This document shows, piece by piece, positions 37,828-46,533 of a stretch of 64,000 bases of DNA. The stretch is from Streptomyces roseoverticillatus (lineage in GTDB: Bacteria; Actinomycetota; Actinomycetes; Streptomycetales; Streptomycetaceae). Below the pieces are notes generated by a model. It was not told where the DNA came from and searched no databases. It worked only from the letters and a program-made list of their open reading frames with translations. Position 1 is the stretch's first letter. Each line of letters starts with the position of its first letter. The stretch spans positions 186,001 to 250,000 of the forward strand of contig NZ_JOFL01000003.1 of assembly GCF_000719265.1 (NCBI RefSeq), given 5' to 3'. The position numbers and the translations under genes were made by a program.

Positions 37828-39321
37828 TTACCAGCCCGCCGGGCGGTAGTCCTTGAGGAAGCAGCCGTACAGGTCCTCGCCCTGTTCGCCGCGCACGATC
37901 GGGTCGTAGACGCGCGCCGCGCCGTCGACGAGGTCGAGGGGGGCGTGGAAGCCGGCCTCGGCGAGGCGGACCTTGTCCGGGTGGGGGCGCTCGTCGGTGA
38001 TCCAGCCGGTGTCGACGCTGGTCATGAGGATGTTGTCGGTCTCGAACATCTCCTGCGCGCTGGTGCGTGTGAGCATGTTGAGCGCGGCCTTGGCCATGTT
38101 GGTGTGCGGGTGGCCCGCGCCCTTGTAGCCGCGGCTGAAGACGCCTTCCATGGCGGAGACGTTGACCACGTACTTGCGGCGCGCGGGCGACGCGGCCATC
38201 GCCGGCCGCAGCCGGTTGACCAGCACGAACGGGGCCGTGACGTTGCACAGCTGGACTTCGAGGAGCTCGACGGGGTCGACGTCGCCGACCGCCTGGATCC
38301 AGGTGTTCGTGGCGTCCAGGTCGGGGACGAGCCCGCCGGCGTCGATGGCGGTGCCGGCCTCGACGCGGGCCAGGGACGCGGAGCCGCTGGTGAGGGCGAG
38401 CTCGGTGAGGGCCTGCGGGGTGAGGGAGTCGTGCTTGCTGCCGGCGGGGGCGGGCAGCTCGGGCTGGGCGCCGCTGCCGAAGGCGCCGAAGACCTCGGAG
38501 GCGGGCAGCTCACCGGCGGGCAGCGGGGCGGCCTCGGCGCTGATCAGCTCGCGGTAGGCGGCCGGGGTGCGGCGCACCGTCTGGGCCGCGTTGTTGATCA
38601 GGATGTCGAGGGGGCCCTCGGCGCCGACGGAGTCGGCGAGGGCGACGACCTGCGCGGGGTCGCGCAGGTCAATGCCGACGATCTTGAGCCGGTGCAGCCA
38701 GTCCGCGCTGTCCTCCATCGCCTTGAAGCGGCGGATGGCGTCATTGGGGAAACGCGTGGTGACGGTGGTGTGCGCGCCGTCGCGCAGCAGCCGCAGCGCG
38801 ATGTACATGCCGATCTTCGCGCGGCCGCCGGTGAGCAGGGCCCGCTTGCCGGTCAGGTCGGTGCGGGCGTCGCGGCGGGCGCGGTTCTCCGCCGCGCAGG
38901 GCTGGCAGAGCTGGTGGTAGAACGCGTCGACCTCGGTGTAGCGGCCCTTGCAGGTGTAGCAGGACCGGGGACGTTCGAGGATGCCGACGATCTTGGTGGC
39001 GGCGGTGGCGGCGAGCGGTATGCCGCGGGTCTCGTCGTCGATGCGGTCGGCGGCGCCGGTGGCCGTGGCCTCGGTGACGGCCTTGTCGTGCGCGGTCTTG
39101 GCGGCGCGGCGCTCCTGGCGGCGGCGCTGCTTGACCGTGCGGTAGATGCCGGACGTGGCCCGGCGGACCGCGATCGCGTCGGGGTGGTCGACGGGCAGTT
39201 CGTCGAGCTCTTCGAGCACGCTCAGGCAGACCGCCATGCGCTCGGGGTCGATGCCCGGCCCGTACTCGTCCGCTGCGCCCGCGCCCACGCGGCTGTCCTC
39301 AGTGACCTCGGTGACCGTCAT
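37828..39321 (-). CDS. SDR-family oxidoreductase with N-terminal zinc-ribbon-like extension
   Basis: A 497-residue protein. Residues about 1-150 are a non-SDR extension with an acidic stretch, a basic coiled segment (QRRRQERRAAKTAHDKAV) and a Cys pair arrangement CYTCKGRY...CQPC that looks like a zinc ribbon. From about residue 150 a short-chain dehydrogenase follows: KRALLTGGRAKIGMYIAL (cofactor loop), ILINNAAQTVRR, NVSAMEG with the catalytic Ser, and a Lys in NMAKAALNML; the usual YxxxK Tyr is replaced (HTNMAK). So activity may be altered. The start is at 39321 (MTVTEVTEDS). It is transcribed ahead of the PhzF gene and divergent from the chaplin. Confidence 0.82.
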   Translation of the reverse strand: MTVTEVTEDSRVGAGAADEYGPGIDPERMAVCLSVLEELDELPVDHPDAIAVRRATSGIYRTVKQRRRQERRAAKTAHDKAVTEATATGAADRIDDETRGIPLAATAATKIVGILERPRSCYTCKGRYTEVDAFYHQLCQPCAAENRARRDARTDLTGKRALLTGGRAKIGMYIALRLLRDGAHTTVTTRFPNDAIRRFKAMEDSADWLHRLKIVGIDLRDPAQVVALADSVGAEGPLDILINNAAQTVRRTPAAYRELISAEAAPLPAGELPASEVFGAFGSGAQPELPAPAGSKHDSLTPQALTELALTSGSASLARVEAGTAIDAGGLVPDLDATNTWIQAVGDVDPVELLEVQLCNVTAPFVLVNRLRPAMAASPARRKYVVNVSAMEGVFSRGYKGAGHPHTNMAKAALNMLTRTSAQEMFETDNILMTSVDTGWITDERPHPDKVRLAEAGFHAPLDLVDGAARVYDPIVRGEQGEDLYGCFLKDYRPAGW

Positions 39322-39577
39322 CGCCGCTGTTGTTTCCCGGTTCGTCTGTTCGAATGAAGCTGCCAGGAAACTGTACGTATGCGGGGGTGGTGGCACCAAA
39401 CCCGCAGGCGCGGGGCCTGCGCCACGGGCTTCACGCCCGGCACCCCGCGCCTCAGACATCACATACCACTTATTGGGTCTTCCGGGTTAATTGCGTCTTT
39501 CAGCGCCTATATCCGACCTGTCTCCACAGTTACACCGGACACAATTGCCGCTCACCACCCATGAGAAAGGTTTAGCC

Positions 39578-39820
39578 ATGTCGCGTATCGCCAAGGCCGC
39601 CGTCCTGACCGCTGCCGCCGGCGTCGCCGTCACGGGCGCTGCCGGAGTCGCCTCCGCAAGTGCGGGAGCGAACGGCGCCGCCGTCGGCTCGCCCGGCGTC
39701 ATCTCCGGCAACACCATTCAGGTCCCGATTCAGGTCCCGATCAACCTGTGCGGCAACACGATCGACATCATTGCCCTCCTGAACCCGACCTTCGGCAACA
39801 CCTGCGTCATCGCCGGCTAG
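39578..39820 (+). CDS. Short chaplin
   Basis: Secreted surfactant protein of 80 residues that assembles into amyloid-like fibrils on aerial hyphae and spores. A signal peptide (AKAAVLTAAAGVAVTGAAGV, cleavage near ASA) is followed by one chaplin domain (GSPGVISGNTIQVPIQVP, then NLCGNTIDIIALLNPTFGNT, CVIAG) with the two conserved cysteines. There is no sortase signal, so it is of the short, ChpD-H type. AGAAAGG is seven bases before the ATG. The 256 bp gap upstream to the SDR gene is AT-richer than average and must carry a regulated promoter; I could not identify a BldN site with confidence. Confidence 0.95.
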   Translation: MSRIAKAAVLTAAAGVAVTGAAGVASASAGANGAAVGSPGVISGNTIQVPIQVPINLCGNTIDIIALLNPTFGNTCVIAG

Positions 39821-39833
39821 TGACCCCCGCGCC

Positions 39834-39858
39834 CAGGTGGGACCACCGGACCCACCTG
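39834..39858 (+). terminator. Terminator hairpin after chaplin gene
   Basis: CAGGTGGG and CCCACCTG form a perfect 8 bp stem 14 bp after the chaplin stop. Confidence 0.7.
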
Positions 39859-39914
39859 CGCGGCAGGCGCGGGAAGGGTCACAGTCAGCCGCCGGAATCC
39901 TGACCTGCGCTTTC

Positions 39915-39949
39915 GTGGCGCCCATCACGCTCTGCGCGGTGGGCGCCAC
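39915..39949. terminator. Hairpin in convergent gap
   Basis: GTGGCGCCCA (39915-39924) and TGGGCGCCAC (39940-39949) form a perfect 10 bp stem between the convergent chaplin and sigma factor genes. It could terminate the sigma factor transcript or both. Otherwise the 344 bp gap (39821-40164) holds no gene. Confidence 0.5.
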
Positions 39950-40113
39950 GGTCATGTCCGGCCGCCTCCCGCCCGCCCTCGCCGCCCTCGCCGCCCTCTG
40001 CCCCGGAGCGGCCGGGCCGCTGGGCGCCGGGGAGATCGGGTATCTCCACGACCGGCGGAAGGTCGGGGGTCAGGTGCGTATGGCTTGCGGTCATCGTCGG
40101 TGCCTGCCTTGTC

Positions 40114-40154
40114 GGAGAGGAAAGGAAAGAAAGAGGGGGAGAGGGGGGAGAGGA
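40114..40154. other. 41 bp homopurine tract
   Basis: An uninterrupted run of A and G (GGAGAGGAAAGG, then AAAGAAAGAGGGGGAG, then AGGGGGGAGAGGA) lies just beyond the stop of the sigma factor gene. In the sigma factor transcript this would be a pyrimidine-only tract. Such tracts can form triplex or slipped structures. Confidence 0.7.
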
Positions 40155-40164
40155 CGGCGGCGGG

Positions 40165-40995
40165 TCAGCCCGGGGCCGGGGTGTGCTGCGGGGCCACCGC
40201 GGGGGCGAGGAGCTCCTCGCGCAGCCGCGCGCAGGTCCGGCTGAGGATGCGCGATATCTGCATCTGGGAGACGCCCAGCCGCGCGCCGATCTGCTTCTGG
40301 GTGAGGTTGCCGAAGAACCGCCAGTAGAGGACGTACCTCTCCCGCTCGGAGAGCGCCGTGAGCAGCGGTTTGAGGGACTGCCGGTCGACCACCAGGTCCA
40401 GCGCCGGGTCCGTCCCGCCGAGAGTGTCGGAGAGCGGGAGGTCGCCTGCGCCCAGCACCGGGTGGTCCAGCGACAGCGTGTTGTGCACGCCCTCGGCGGC
40501 CAGGCCCCGGCGCACCTCGTCCTCGGTCAGGCCGCACTCGGCGGCGAGCTCGGCGGGACTGGGCCGGGTGCGGGCGTCGCGCTGGCCGAGGGCCGTCTGC
40601 GCGGCGCGCACGGCCGTGCGGAGCTCCTGGTCCCGGCGGGGGATGTGCAGCGACCAGGCGTGGTCGCGGATGTGCCGCCTGAGCTCGCCGGCGATCGTGG
40701 GCACGGCGAAGGTCTCGAAGGCGTGGCCGAGCCGCGGGTCGTACCGGTCCACGGCGTTGACCAGCCCCAGCGCCGCGACCTGCCGCAGGTCCGCGGGGGT
40801 CTCGCCGCTGCTGCGGAAGCGCAGGCTGATGCGCTCCGCCATGGGCAGCCAGGCGGCGATGAGCTCCTGCCGCAGCCGGTCGCGCTCGGCGCCGGCCGGC
40901 AGCTCCGCCAGGCGGGCGAAGGAGGCGGCGGTGTCGGGGGCGTCGCGGTTGCGCCGCCGTGTCGCCCCCCGGTCCATGGTCGTCGTCCGGTCCAT
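40165..40995 (-). CDS. SigF/SigB-family RNA polymerase sigma factor
   Basis: A 276-residue group-3 sigma factor. Region 2 includes ADLRQVAALGLVNAVDRYDP and FETFAVPTIAGELRRHIRD (core binding and -10 recognition), region 3 follows, and region 4 ends with LTQKQIGARLGVSQMQISR, the helix-turn-helix for the -35 element. This is the SigB/SigF/SigG type that in Streptomyces controls stress response or sporulation and is usually held by an anti-sigma factor; none is adjacent here. GGAGG lies about nine bases before the ATG at 40995. A GTTT-N15-GGGCAG sequence upstream would fit autoregulation by a sigma factor of this class. Confidence 0.9.
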   Translation of the reverse strand: MDRTTTMDRGATRRRNRDAPDTAASFARLAELPAGAERDRLRQELIAAWLPMAERISLRFRSSGETPADLRQVAALGLVNAVDRYDPRLGHAFETFAVPTIAGELRRHIRDHAWSLHIPRRDQELRTAVRAAQTALGQRDARTRPSPAELAAECGLTEDEVRRGLAAEGVHNTLSLDHPVLGAGDLPLSDTLGGTDPALDLVVDRQSLKPLLTALSERERYVLYWRFFGNLTQKQIGARLGVSQMQISRILSRTCARLREELLAPAVAPQHTPAPG

Positions 40996-41065
40996 GGTCA
41001 CAGTCCTCCTCGCTCCCGGGCAAAAGGAGTGCCTGCCGGCCGGAAGCACCTTCCGGTAGTTGCGG

Positions 41066-41090
41066 CTGCCCTGGCAGGGCCCCCGCAAAC
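41066..41090 (-). promoter_or_regulatory. Candidate SigB-type promoter for sigma factor gene
   Basis: On the minus strand GTTT and GGGCAG are separated by 15 bases, near the consensus GTTT-N14/15-GGGTAT of SigB-type promoters, about 70 bp upstream of the sigma factor ATG. Confidence 0.3.
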
Positions 41091-41201
41091 AGGTCGGCGG
41101 AACGCCTCCGCGGGGCCGCGGGGGCGGCGGCCGGGAGGCCGGTCGCATTCCCAAGGGTCACCCGGGCGGGCCGATTCCGCGACTCGGAGCATCTGATTAG
41201 T

Positions 41202-41225
41202 CACGGAAGGTGACAGGCTTCCGTG
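41202..41225. promoter_or_regulatory. Inverted repeat in divergent gap
   Basis: CACGGAAG and CTTCCGTG are perfect 8 bp arms around GTGACAGG, in the 378 bp between the sigma factor and phosphoketolase genes. It may be an operator for phosphoketolase or an RNA hairpin. The gap contains no further gene. Confidence 0.35.
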
Positions 41226-41373
41226 CGGCGGGCAAGGGCCGGGCGGGCCGCAAAGCTGGCCGGACCGGCCCTACGCGCGGCCCACCGGCGGCTGGCAGCG
41301 TGTGCGGTGCCCGGCGGCGGGCGTTTGGCGCGCCCGGCGGCGGGTACCCGGCACCGCGTCCCGAGGAGGCTGT

Positions 41374-43794
41374 ATGCCCGAGCACGCCGACCGCACCGCC
41401 GGACCGGGAACGGGCGGACCCGCAGACCCGCGGCCGGACGGGCCCTCCGACGCCGAGCTGGCCGCGCTCGACGCCCACTGGCGCGCCGCCAACTACCTGG
41501 CCGCCGGCCAGATCTACCTGCTGAGCAACCCGCTGCTGTCCGTCCCCCTGGAACCCGAGCACATCAAGCCCCGCCTGCTCGGCCACTGGGGCACCTCCCC
41601 CGGCCTCAACCTGATCCACACCCACCTCAACCGCGTCGTCAAGGCGCGGGGGCTGAACGCCGTCTGCATCTGGGGGCCGGGGCACGGCGGCCCGGCGGTC
41701 CTCGCGAACTCCTGGCTGGAGGGCAGCTACAGCGAGGTCTACCCGGACGTGAGCCGGGATGCCGACGGCATGGAGCGGCTGTTCCGGCAGTTCTCCTTCC
41801 CCGGCGGCGTGCCCAGCCACGTCGCCCCGGAGACCCCCGGCTCCCTCCACGAGGGCGGCGAGCTGGGCTACTCCCTCGCCCACGCCTACGGTGCCGCCCT
41901 CGACAACCCGGGCCTGCTCGTGGCCTGCGTCGTCGGCGACGGCGAGGCCGAGACCGGCCCGCTGGCCGCTTCCTGGCACGCGAACAAGTTCCTCGACCCG
42001 GTCCACGACGGCGCCGTCCTGCCGGTCCTGCACCTCAACGGCTACAAGATCGCCAATCCCACGGTGCTCGCCCGGCTGCCCGAGGCCGAGCTGGACAAGC
42101 TCCTGCGCGGGTACGGCCACGAGCCGATCCACGTCGCCGGCGACGATCCCATGGAGGTGCACCGCGCCCTCGCCCACGCCATGGACCGGGCCCTGGAGCA
42201 CATCGCGCTCGCCCAGCACATCGCCCGCGAGGAGGGCGTGACCGACCGCGTGCACTGGCCGGTGATCGTGCTCCGTACGCCCAAGGGCTGGACGGGTCCG
42301 CGCGAGGTCGACGGCGTGCCCGTGGAGGGCACCTGGCGCTCCCACCAGGTGCCGCTCGCCGGCGTCCGCGACAACCCGGAGCACCTGCGGCAACTGGAGG
42401 CGTGGCTGCGCTCGTACCGGCCGGAGGAGCTCTTCGACGAGGCCGGGCGGCCGCGCCCCGAAGTCCTCGCGCACGTACCGGAGGGCAACCGGCGGCTCGG
42501 CGCCAACCCGCACGCCAACGGCGGCCTGCTCACGCGCTCCCTGCCCGTCCCGCCCCTGGAGCACTACGCGGTGCCCGTCGACAAGCCGGGCGCCACTCTG
42601 CACGAGCCGACCCGGGTCCTCGGCGGGCTGCTGGCCCAGATCATGGCCGACACGGCGGTCAGCCGGGACTTCCGCGTCGTCGGGCCGGACGAGACCGCCT
42701 CCAACCGCCTCGACGCCCTCTACGCCGCCACCGGCAAGGCGTGGCAGGCCGAGCAACTGCCCACGGACGAACACCTCGCCCGCGACGGCCGGGTGATGGA
42801 GGTGCTGTCCGAACACCTCTGCCAGGGCTGGCTGGAGGGCTACACCCTCACCGGCCGGCACGGCCTGTTCTCCTGCTACGAAGCGTTCGTCCACATCGTC
42901 GACTCGATGGTCAACCAGCACATCAAGTGGCTCAGGACCGCGCGGAACCTGCCCTGGCGCCGCCCCGTGCCCTCCCTCAACTACCTGCTGACCTCGCACG
43001 TCTGGCGCCAGGACCACAACGGCTTCTCCCACCAGGACCCCGGCTTCGTCGACCACGTCCTCAACAAGTCCCCCGAGGTCGTGCGCGTCTACCTGCCCCC
43101 GGACGCCAACACGCTGCTGTGCGTCGCCGATCACGTGCTGCGCAGCCGTGACTACGTCAACGTCGTCGTCGCCGGCAAGCAACCCTGCTTCGACTGGCTC
43201 GACCTGGACGCGGCCCGCGCCCACTGCGCCCGCGGCGCGGGCGTGTGGGAGTGGGCGGGCACCGAGACCGGCGACCGGCCCCCGGACGCCGTCCTGGCCT
43301 GCGCCGGCGACGTCCCCACCCAGGAGGTGCTGGCCGCCGCCGACCTGCTCCGCCACGAACTGCCCCAGCTCGCCCTGCGGGTCGTCAACGTCGTCGACAT
43401 GACACGGCTCCTGCCCCAGGAGGAGCACCCGCACGGCATGCCGGACACGGAGTACGACGCGCTGTTCACGACCGACCGGCCCGTCGTCTTCGCCTACCAC
43501 GGCTATCCGTGGCTGATCCACCGCCTCGCCTACCGGCGCGCGGGCCACGCCAACCTGCACGTCCGCGGCTACAAGGAGGCCGGGACGACAACCACCCCCT
43601 TCGACATGGTCGTCCGCAACGACCTCGACCGCTACCGCCTCGTCATGGACGTCATCGACCGGGTGCCGGGCCTGGGCGTGCGCGCGGCGTCCGTACGGCA
43701 GGCCATGGCGGACGCGCGGACGCGGCACCACGCGTGGATCCGCGAGCACGGGGTGGACATGCCGGAGGTCGCGGAGTGGAGCCGGCAGGGGTGA
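41374..43794 (+). CDS. xfp: Phosphoketolase
   Basis: Thiamine-diphosphate enzyme of 806 residues that splits xylulose 5-phosphate (and probably fructose 6-phosphate) to acetyl phosphate plus glyceraldehyde 3-phosphate or erythrose 4-phosphate. Hallmarks: [18 protein letters not shown], the ThDP motif [48 protein letters not shown] and [14 protein letters not shown]. Length is normal. GAGGAGG precedes the ATG. It stands alone between the sigma factor and the ribose-type operon; acetyl phosphate formation links it to the pentose phosphate pool fed by the neighbouring ribose uptake genes, although co-regulation is not shown. Confidence 0.95.
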   Translation: MPEHADRTAGPGTGGPADPRPDGPSDAELAALDAHWRAANYLAAGQIYLLSNPLLSVPLEPEHIKPRLLGHWGTSPGLNLIHTHLNRVVKARGLNAVCIWGPGHGGPAVLANSWLEGSYSEVYPDVSRDADGMERLFRQFSFPGGVPSHVAPETPGSLHEGGELGYSLAHAYGAALDNPGLLVACVVGDGEAETGPLAASWHANKFLDPVHDGAVLPVLHLNGYKIANPTVLARLPEAELDKLLRGYGHEPIHVAGDDPMEVHRALAHAMDRALEHIALAQHIAREEGVTDRVHWPVIVLRTPKGWTGPREVDGVPVEGTWRSHQVPLAGVRDNPEHLRQLEAWLRSYRPEELFDEAGRPRPEVLAHVPEGNRRLGANPHANGGLLTRSLPVPPLEHYAVPVDKPGATLHEPTRVLGGLLAQIMADTAVSRDFRVVGPDETASNRLDALYAATGKAWQAEQLPTDEHLARDGRVMEVLSEHLCQGWLEGYTLTGRHGLFSCYEAFVHIVDSMVNQHIKWLRTARNLPWRRPVPSLNYLLTSHVWRQDHNGFSHQDPGFVDHVLNKSPEVVRVYLPPDANTLLCVADHVLRSRDYVNVVVAGKQPCFDWLDLDAARAHCARGAGVWEWAGTETGDRPPDAVLACAGDVPTQEVLAAADLLRHELPQLALRVVNVVDMTRLLPQEEHPHGMPDTEYDALFTTDRPVVFAYHGYPWLIHRLAYRRAGHANLHVRGYKEAGTTTTPFDMVVRNDLDRYRLVMDVIDRVPGLGVRAASVRQAMADARTRHHAWIREHGVDMPEVAEWSRQG

Positions 43795-43868
43795 GCCGCC
43801 GGCGCACAGGAGTGACCCACCGTCACGCATGACGTGGGTCACTCCGGCGAAACCTTGACGCCCCGGGC

Positions 43869-43918
43869 GTGTAATCGATTTCCTGACTCGCACGGCAGCC
43901 GCACGAAAACGATTGCAC
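43869..43918 (+). promoter_or_regulatory. Two LacI-type operator candidates before ribose-type operon
   Basis: GTGTAATCGATTTCC (43869-43883) and GAAAACGATTGCAC (43905-43918) are related, oppositely oriented half-operators of the form TGYAATCGATT / AACGATTGCA seen with LacI/RbsR-type regulators. They are 22 bp apart and 25-74 bp before the regulator ATG, suggesting autoregulation of the whole operon. Confidence 0.6.
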
Positions 43919-43942
43919 GACCGGGCCGGGAGGCGCAGCGCC

Positions 43943-44944
43943 ATGGCGAACATCAAGGACGTCGCCGAGCGGGCAGGCGTCTCCGTCGCCACCGTCTCCC
44001 GCGTCCTCAACGGCCGCTCCCCCGTCGCCGGGACCCGCGAGCGGGTGCTGGCCGCCGTGGCCGAGCTCGGCTACCGGCCCGACGCCGTCGCCCGCGCCCT
44101 GCGCACCGCGCGCACCCGTACGCTCGGGCTCGTCATCAGCGACCTGCGCAACCCCTTCTTCACCGAGCTGGCCGACGCCGTCGAGCAGGAGGCCCGGCGG
44201 CTGGGCTACAGCCTGATCATCGGCAACGCCGGCGAGAGCACGCGGCAGCAGGACGACCACATCCGCACCCTCCTCGACCGGCGCATCGACGGCCTGCTGG
44301 TCAGCTCGGCGGGCACCGGTTCGGCGATGCTCCGCGAGGCCGCCGACGCCGGCACGCCGCTCGTGCTCCTGGACCGCACGGTGCCGGGCGTCGCCGCCCC
44401 GTGCGTCCGGGCGGAGGGCCGGGCCGCGCTGACGGAGCTCGCGGCGCACCTGGCGGCGCTGGGGCGGCGCCGGCCGGCCGTCATCGTCGCGCCGGCCGGG
44501 ACACCCGTCGGGGACGAGCGCCTGGAGCTGTTCCGGGCGGCCCTCGCCGCCCACGGCATCGCCCTGCCGCCGGAGCGCGCCGGCGCCTCGCCGGACCTGC
44601 GCCCGGAGGGCGGCCGGCAGGTGATGCGGCGGCTGCTGGACCTCCCCGAGCCGCCGGACGCCGTCCTGGCCACCGACAACCTGATGGCGCTCGGCGCCCT
44701 GGACGAGGTGCGGGCGCGGGGGCTGCGCGTCCCCTCCGACGTCGCGCTCGTCGCCTTCGACGACGTGGCGTGGTTCGCCCACCTCGACCCGCCGCTCACG
44801 GCCGTCGCCCAGCCGACGCGCGCGCTGGGCGAGGCCGCCGTGCACACGCTGCTGGAGCGCGTCGAGGGGCGCGAGGCCCCGTCCGTGCTGCTCCCCGCCC
44901 GGCTCGTCAAGCGCCGCTCCTGCGGCGAACCGGCAACCGACTGA
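43943..44944 (+). CDS. LacI-family regulator of ribose-type operon
   Basis: A 333-residue repressor. The N-terminal helix-turn-helix is ANIKDVAERAGVSVATVSRV with the hinge LNGRSPVAGTRERV; the rest is a periplasmic-binding-type sugar-sensing domain (LGLVISDLRNPFFTELADAV, GLLVSSAGT, VALVAFDDVAWFAHLDPPLT). GGGAGG lies about nine bases before the ATG at 43943. It is the first gene of an operon with rbsA, rbsC, rbsB and rbsK, 21 bp before rbsA. By position it is the RbsR of the system; the inducer (ribose or another pentose/hexose) is inferred. Confidence 0.92.
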   Translation: MANIKDVAERAGVSVATVSRVLNGRSPVAGTRERVLAAVAELGYRPDAVARALRTARTRTLGLVISDLRNPFFTELADAVEQEARRLGYSLIIGNAGESTRQQDDHIRTLLDRRIDGLLVSSAGTGSAMLREAADAGTPLVLLDRTVPGVAAPCVRAEGRAALTELAAHLAALGRRRPAVIVAPAGTPVGDERLELFRAALAAHGIALPPERAGASPDLRPEGGRQVMRRLLDLPEPPDAVLATDNLMALGALDEVRARGLRVPSDVALVAFDDVAWFAHLDPPLTAVAQPTRALGEAAVHTLLERVEGREAPSVLLPARLVKRRSCGEPATD

Positions 44945-44964
44945 CATCAGGAGAGGGGCAGCGC

Positions 44965-46533
44965 ATGACCGGCGTCGACGACGACGTTCCGGACGGCCGC
45001 GAGCTACTGCGGGTCGAGGGCGTCACCAAGGCGTTCCCGGGCGTCCGCGCCCTGGACGGCGTCGACCTGAACCTGCGCGCGGGCGAGGTGCACGTCCTCC
45101 TCGGCGAGAACGGCGCCGGCAAGAGCACCCTCATCAAAATGCTCGCCGGCGTCCACCGGCCCGACACGGGCCGCGTCCTGGTGGCCGGCCGCGAGGTCGC
45201 CGTCCGTTCCGCGCAGGACGCGCAGCGGCTCGGCATCGCCACCATCCACCAGGAGTTCAACCTCGTGCCCGGCCTGACGGTCGCCGAGAACATCTTCCTG
45301 GGCCGCCAGCCGCGCACCCGCCTCGGGCTGATCGACAAGCGCACCATGCGGGCGCGGGCCGCGGAACTCCTGCGCCGCGTACGCCTGGACGTCTCCCCCG
45401 ACGCCCCGGTCGCGGAGCTGGGCATCGCCCGCCTGCAGATGGTGGAGATCGCCAAGGCCCTGAGCCTCGGTGCCCGCGTCCTGATCATGGACGAGCCGAC
45501 GGCGGTGCTCACCTCCGAGGAGGTGGGCACGCTCTTCGGCATCGTCCGCGAGCTGCGCGACAGCGGCGTCGGCATCGTCTTCATCACCCACCACCTGGAG
45601 GAGATCGCGGCGCTCGGGGACCGGGTGACGGTCCTGCGCGACGGCCGCTCGGTCGCCGAGGTGCCCGCCGGCACGGACGAGGACGAGCTGATCCGGCTGA
45701 TGGTCGGCCGCGACATCGCCGAGCAGTACCCGCGCGAGCGGCCCGCGGAACCCGGCGCGCCGCTCCTGCGCGTGCGCGGGCTGACCCGCGAACCCGCCTT
45801 CCGCGACGTCGGCTTCGACGTCCGGGCCGGTGAGGTCGTGGGGCTCGCCGGCCTGGTCGGCGCGGGCCGCACGGAGGTGGCGCGGGCGCTGTTCGGCGTG
45901 GACCGCTACGACGCCGGGACCGTCGAGGTCAGCGGCGAGGAGCTGGCGCGCGGCGACGTACGAGCGGCGATGCGGGCCGGGCTCGGGCTCGTCCCCGAGG
46001 ACCGCAAGGGCCAGGGCCTGCTGCTGGACGCCTCGCTGGGCGACAACCTCACCCTGGCCCGGCTGGAGCGGGACACCCGGGGCGGCTTCGTGGACCGGCG
46101 CGGCCCGCGGCGGGAGGCGGCAGCGGTCGCCGAGCGGCTGAAGGTGCGCATGAGCGGCCTGGAGCAGTCCGCGCGCACCCTCTCCGGCGGCAACCAGCAG
46201 AAGATCGTCATCGGCAAGTGGCTGCTGGCCGGGGCCCGGCTGCTGATCCTCGACGAGCCGACGCGCGGCATCGACGTCGGCGCGAAGGTCGAGATCTACC
46301 GGCTCGTCAACGAGCTGACGGCCGCGGGCCACGCCGTGCTGATGATCTCCAGCGATCTGCCCGAGGTGCTCGGCATGAGCGACCGGGTCCTGGTCATGGC
46401 CCAGGGCCGGATCGCCGGGGAACTGGCGGGTGAGCGGGCCACGCAGGACGCGGTGATGCAGCTGGCCCTGCGGCCGGCGAACGGCGGCAACACGTACGAA
46501 GTGAGCGCGATGGAGGGCTCCGATGTCGGCTGA
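44965..46533 (+). CDS. rbsA: Sugar ABC transporter ATPase (RbsA-type, duplicated)
   Basis: Cytoplasmic ATPase of 522 residues with two ABC domains, as in RbsA/MglA/XylG. Domain 1 has Walker A GENGAGKST, signature-like ELGIARLQMVEIA and Walker B LIMDEPTA; domain 2 has the degenerate Walker A GLVGAGRTE usual in this family, SGGNQQKIVIGKWL and LILDEPTRGIDVG. It powers uptake through RbsC of a sugar captured by RbsB. GGAGAGGGG precedes the ATG; its end overlaps rbsC by 11 bp. Confidence 0.95.
   Translation: MTGVDDDVPDGRELLRVEGVTKAFPGVRALDGVDLNLRAGEVHVLLGENGAGKSTLIKMLAGVHRPDTGRVLVAGREVAVRSAQDAQRLGIATIHQEFNLVPGLTVAENIFLGRQPRTRLGLIDKRTMRARAAELLRRVRLDVSPDAPVAELGIARLQMVEIAKALSLGARVLIMDEPTAVLTSEEVGTLFGIVRELRDSGVGIVFITHHLEEIAALGDRVTVLRDGRSVAEVPAGTDEDELIRLMVGRDIAEQYPRERPAEPGAPLLRVRGLTREPAFRDVGFDVRAGEVVGLAGLVGAGRTEVARALFGVDRYDAGTVEVSGEELARGDVRAAMRAGLGLVPEDRKGQGLLLDASLGDNLTLARLERDTRGGFVDRRGPRREAAAVAERLKVRMSGLEQSARTLSGGNQQKIVIGKWLLAGARLLILDEPTRGIDVGAKVEIYRLVNELTAAGHAVLMISSDLPEVLGMSDRVLVMAQGRIAGELAGERATQDAVMQLALRPANGGNTYEVSAMEGSDVG

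Noticed and set aside
39578..39820. Reading the small secreted protein as a lantibiotic-like or generic hydrophobic peptide.
   Set aside because: The chaplin domain with the two conserved cysteines and the NLCGNTIDIIALLNP-type motif is diagnostic.
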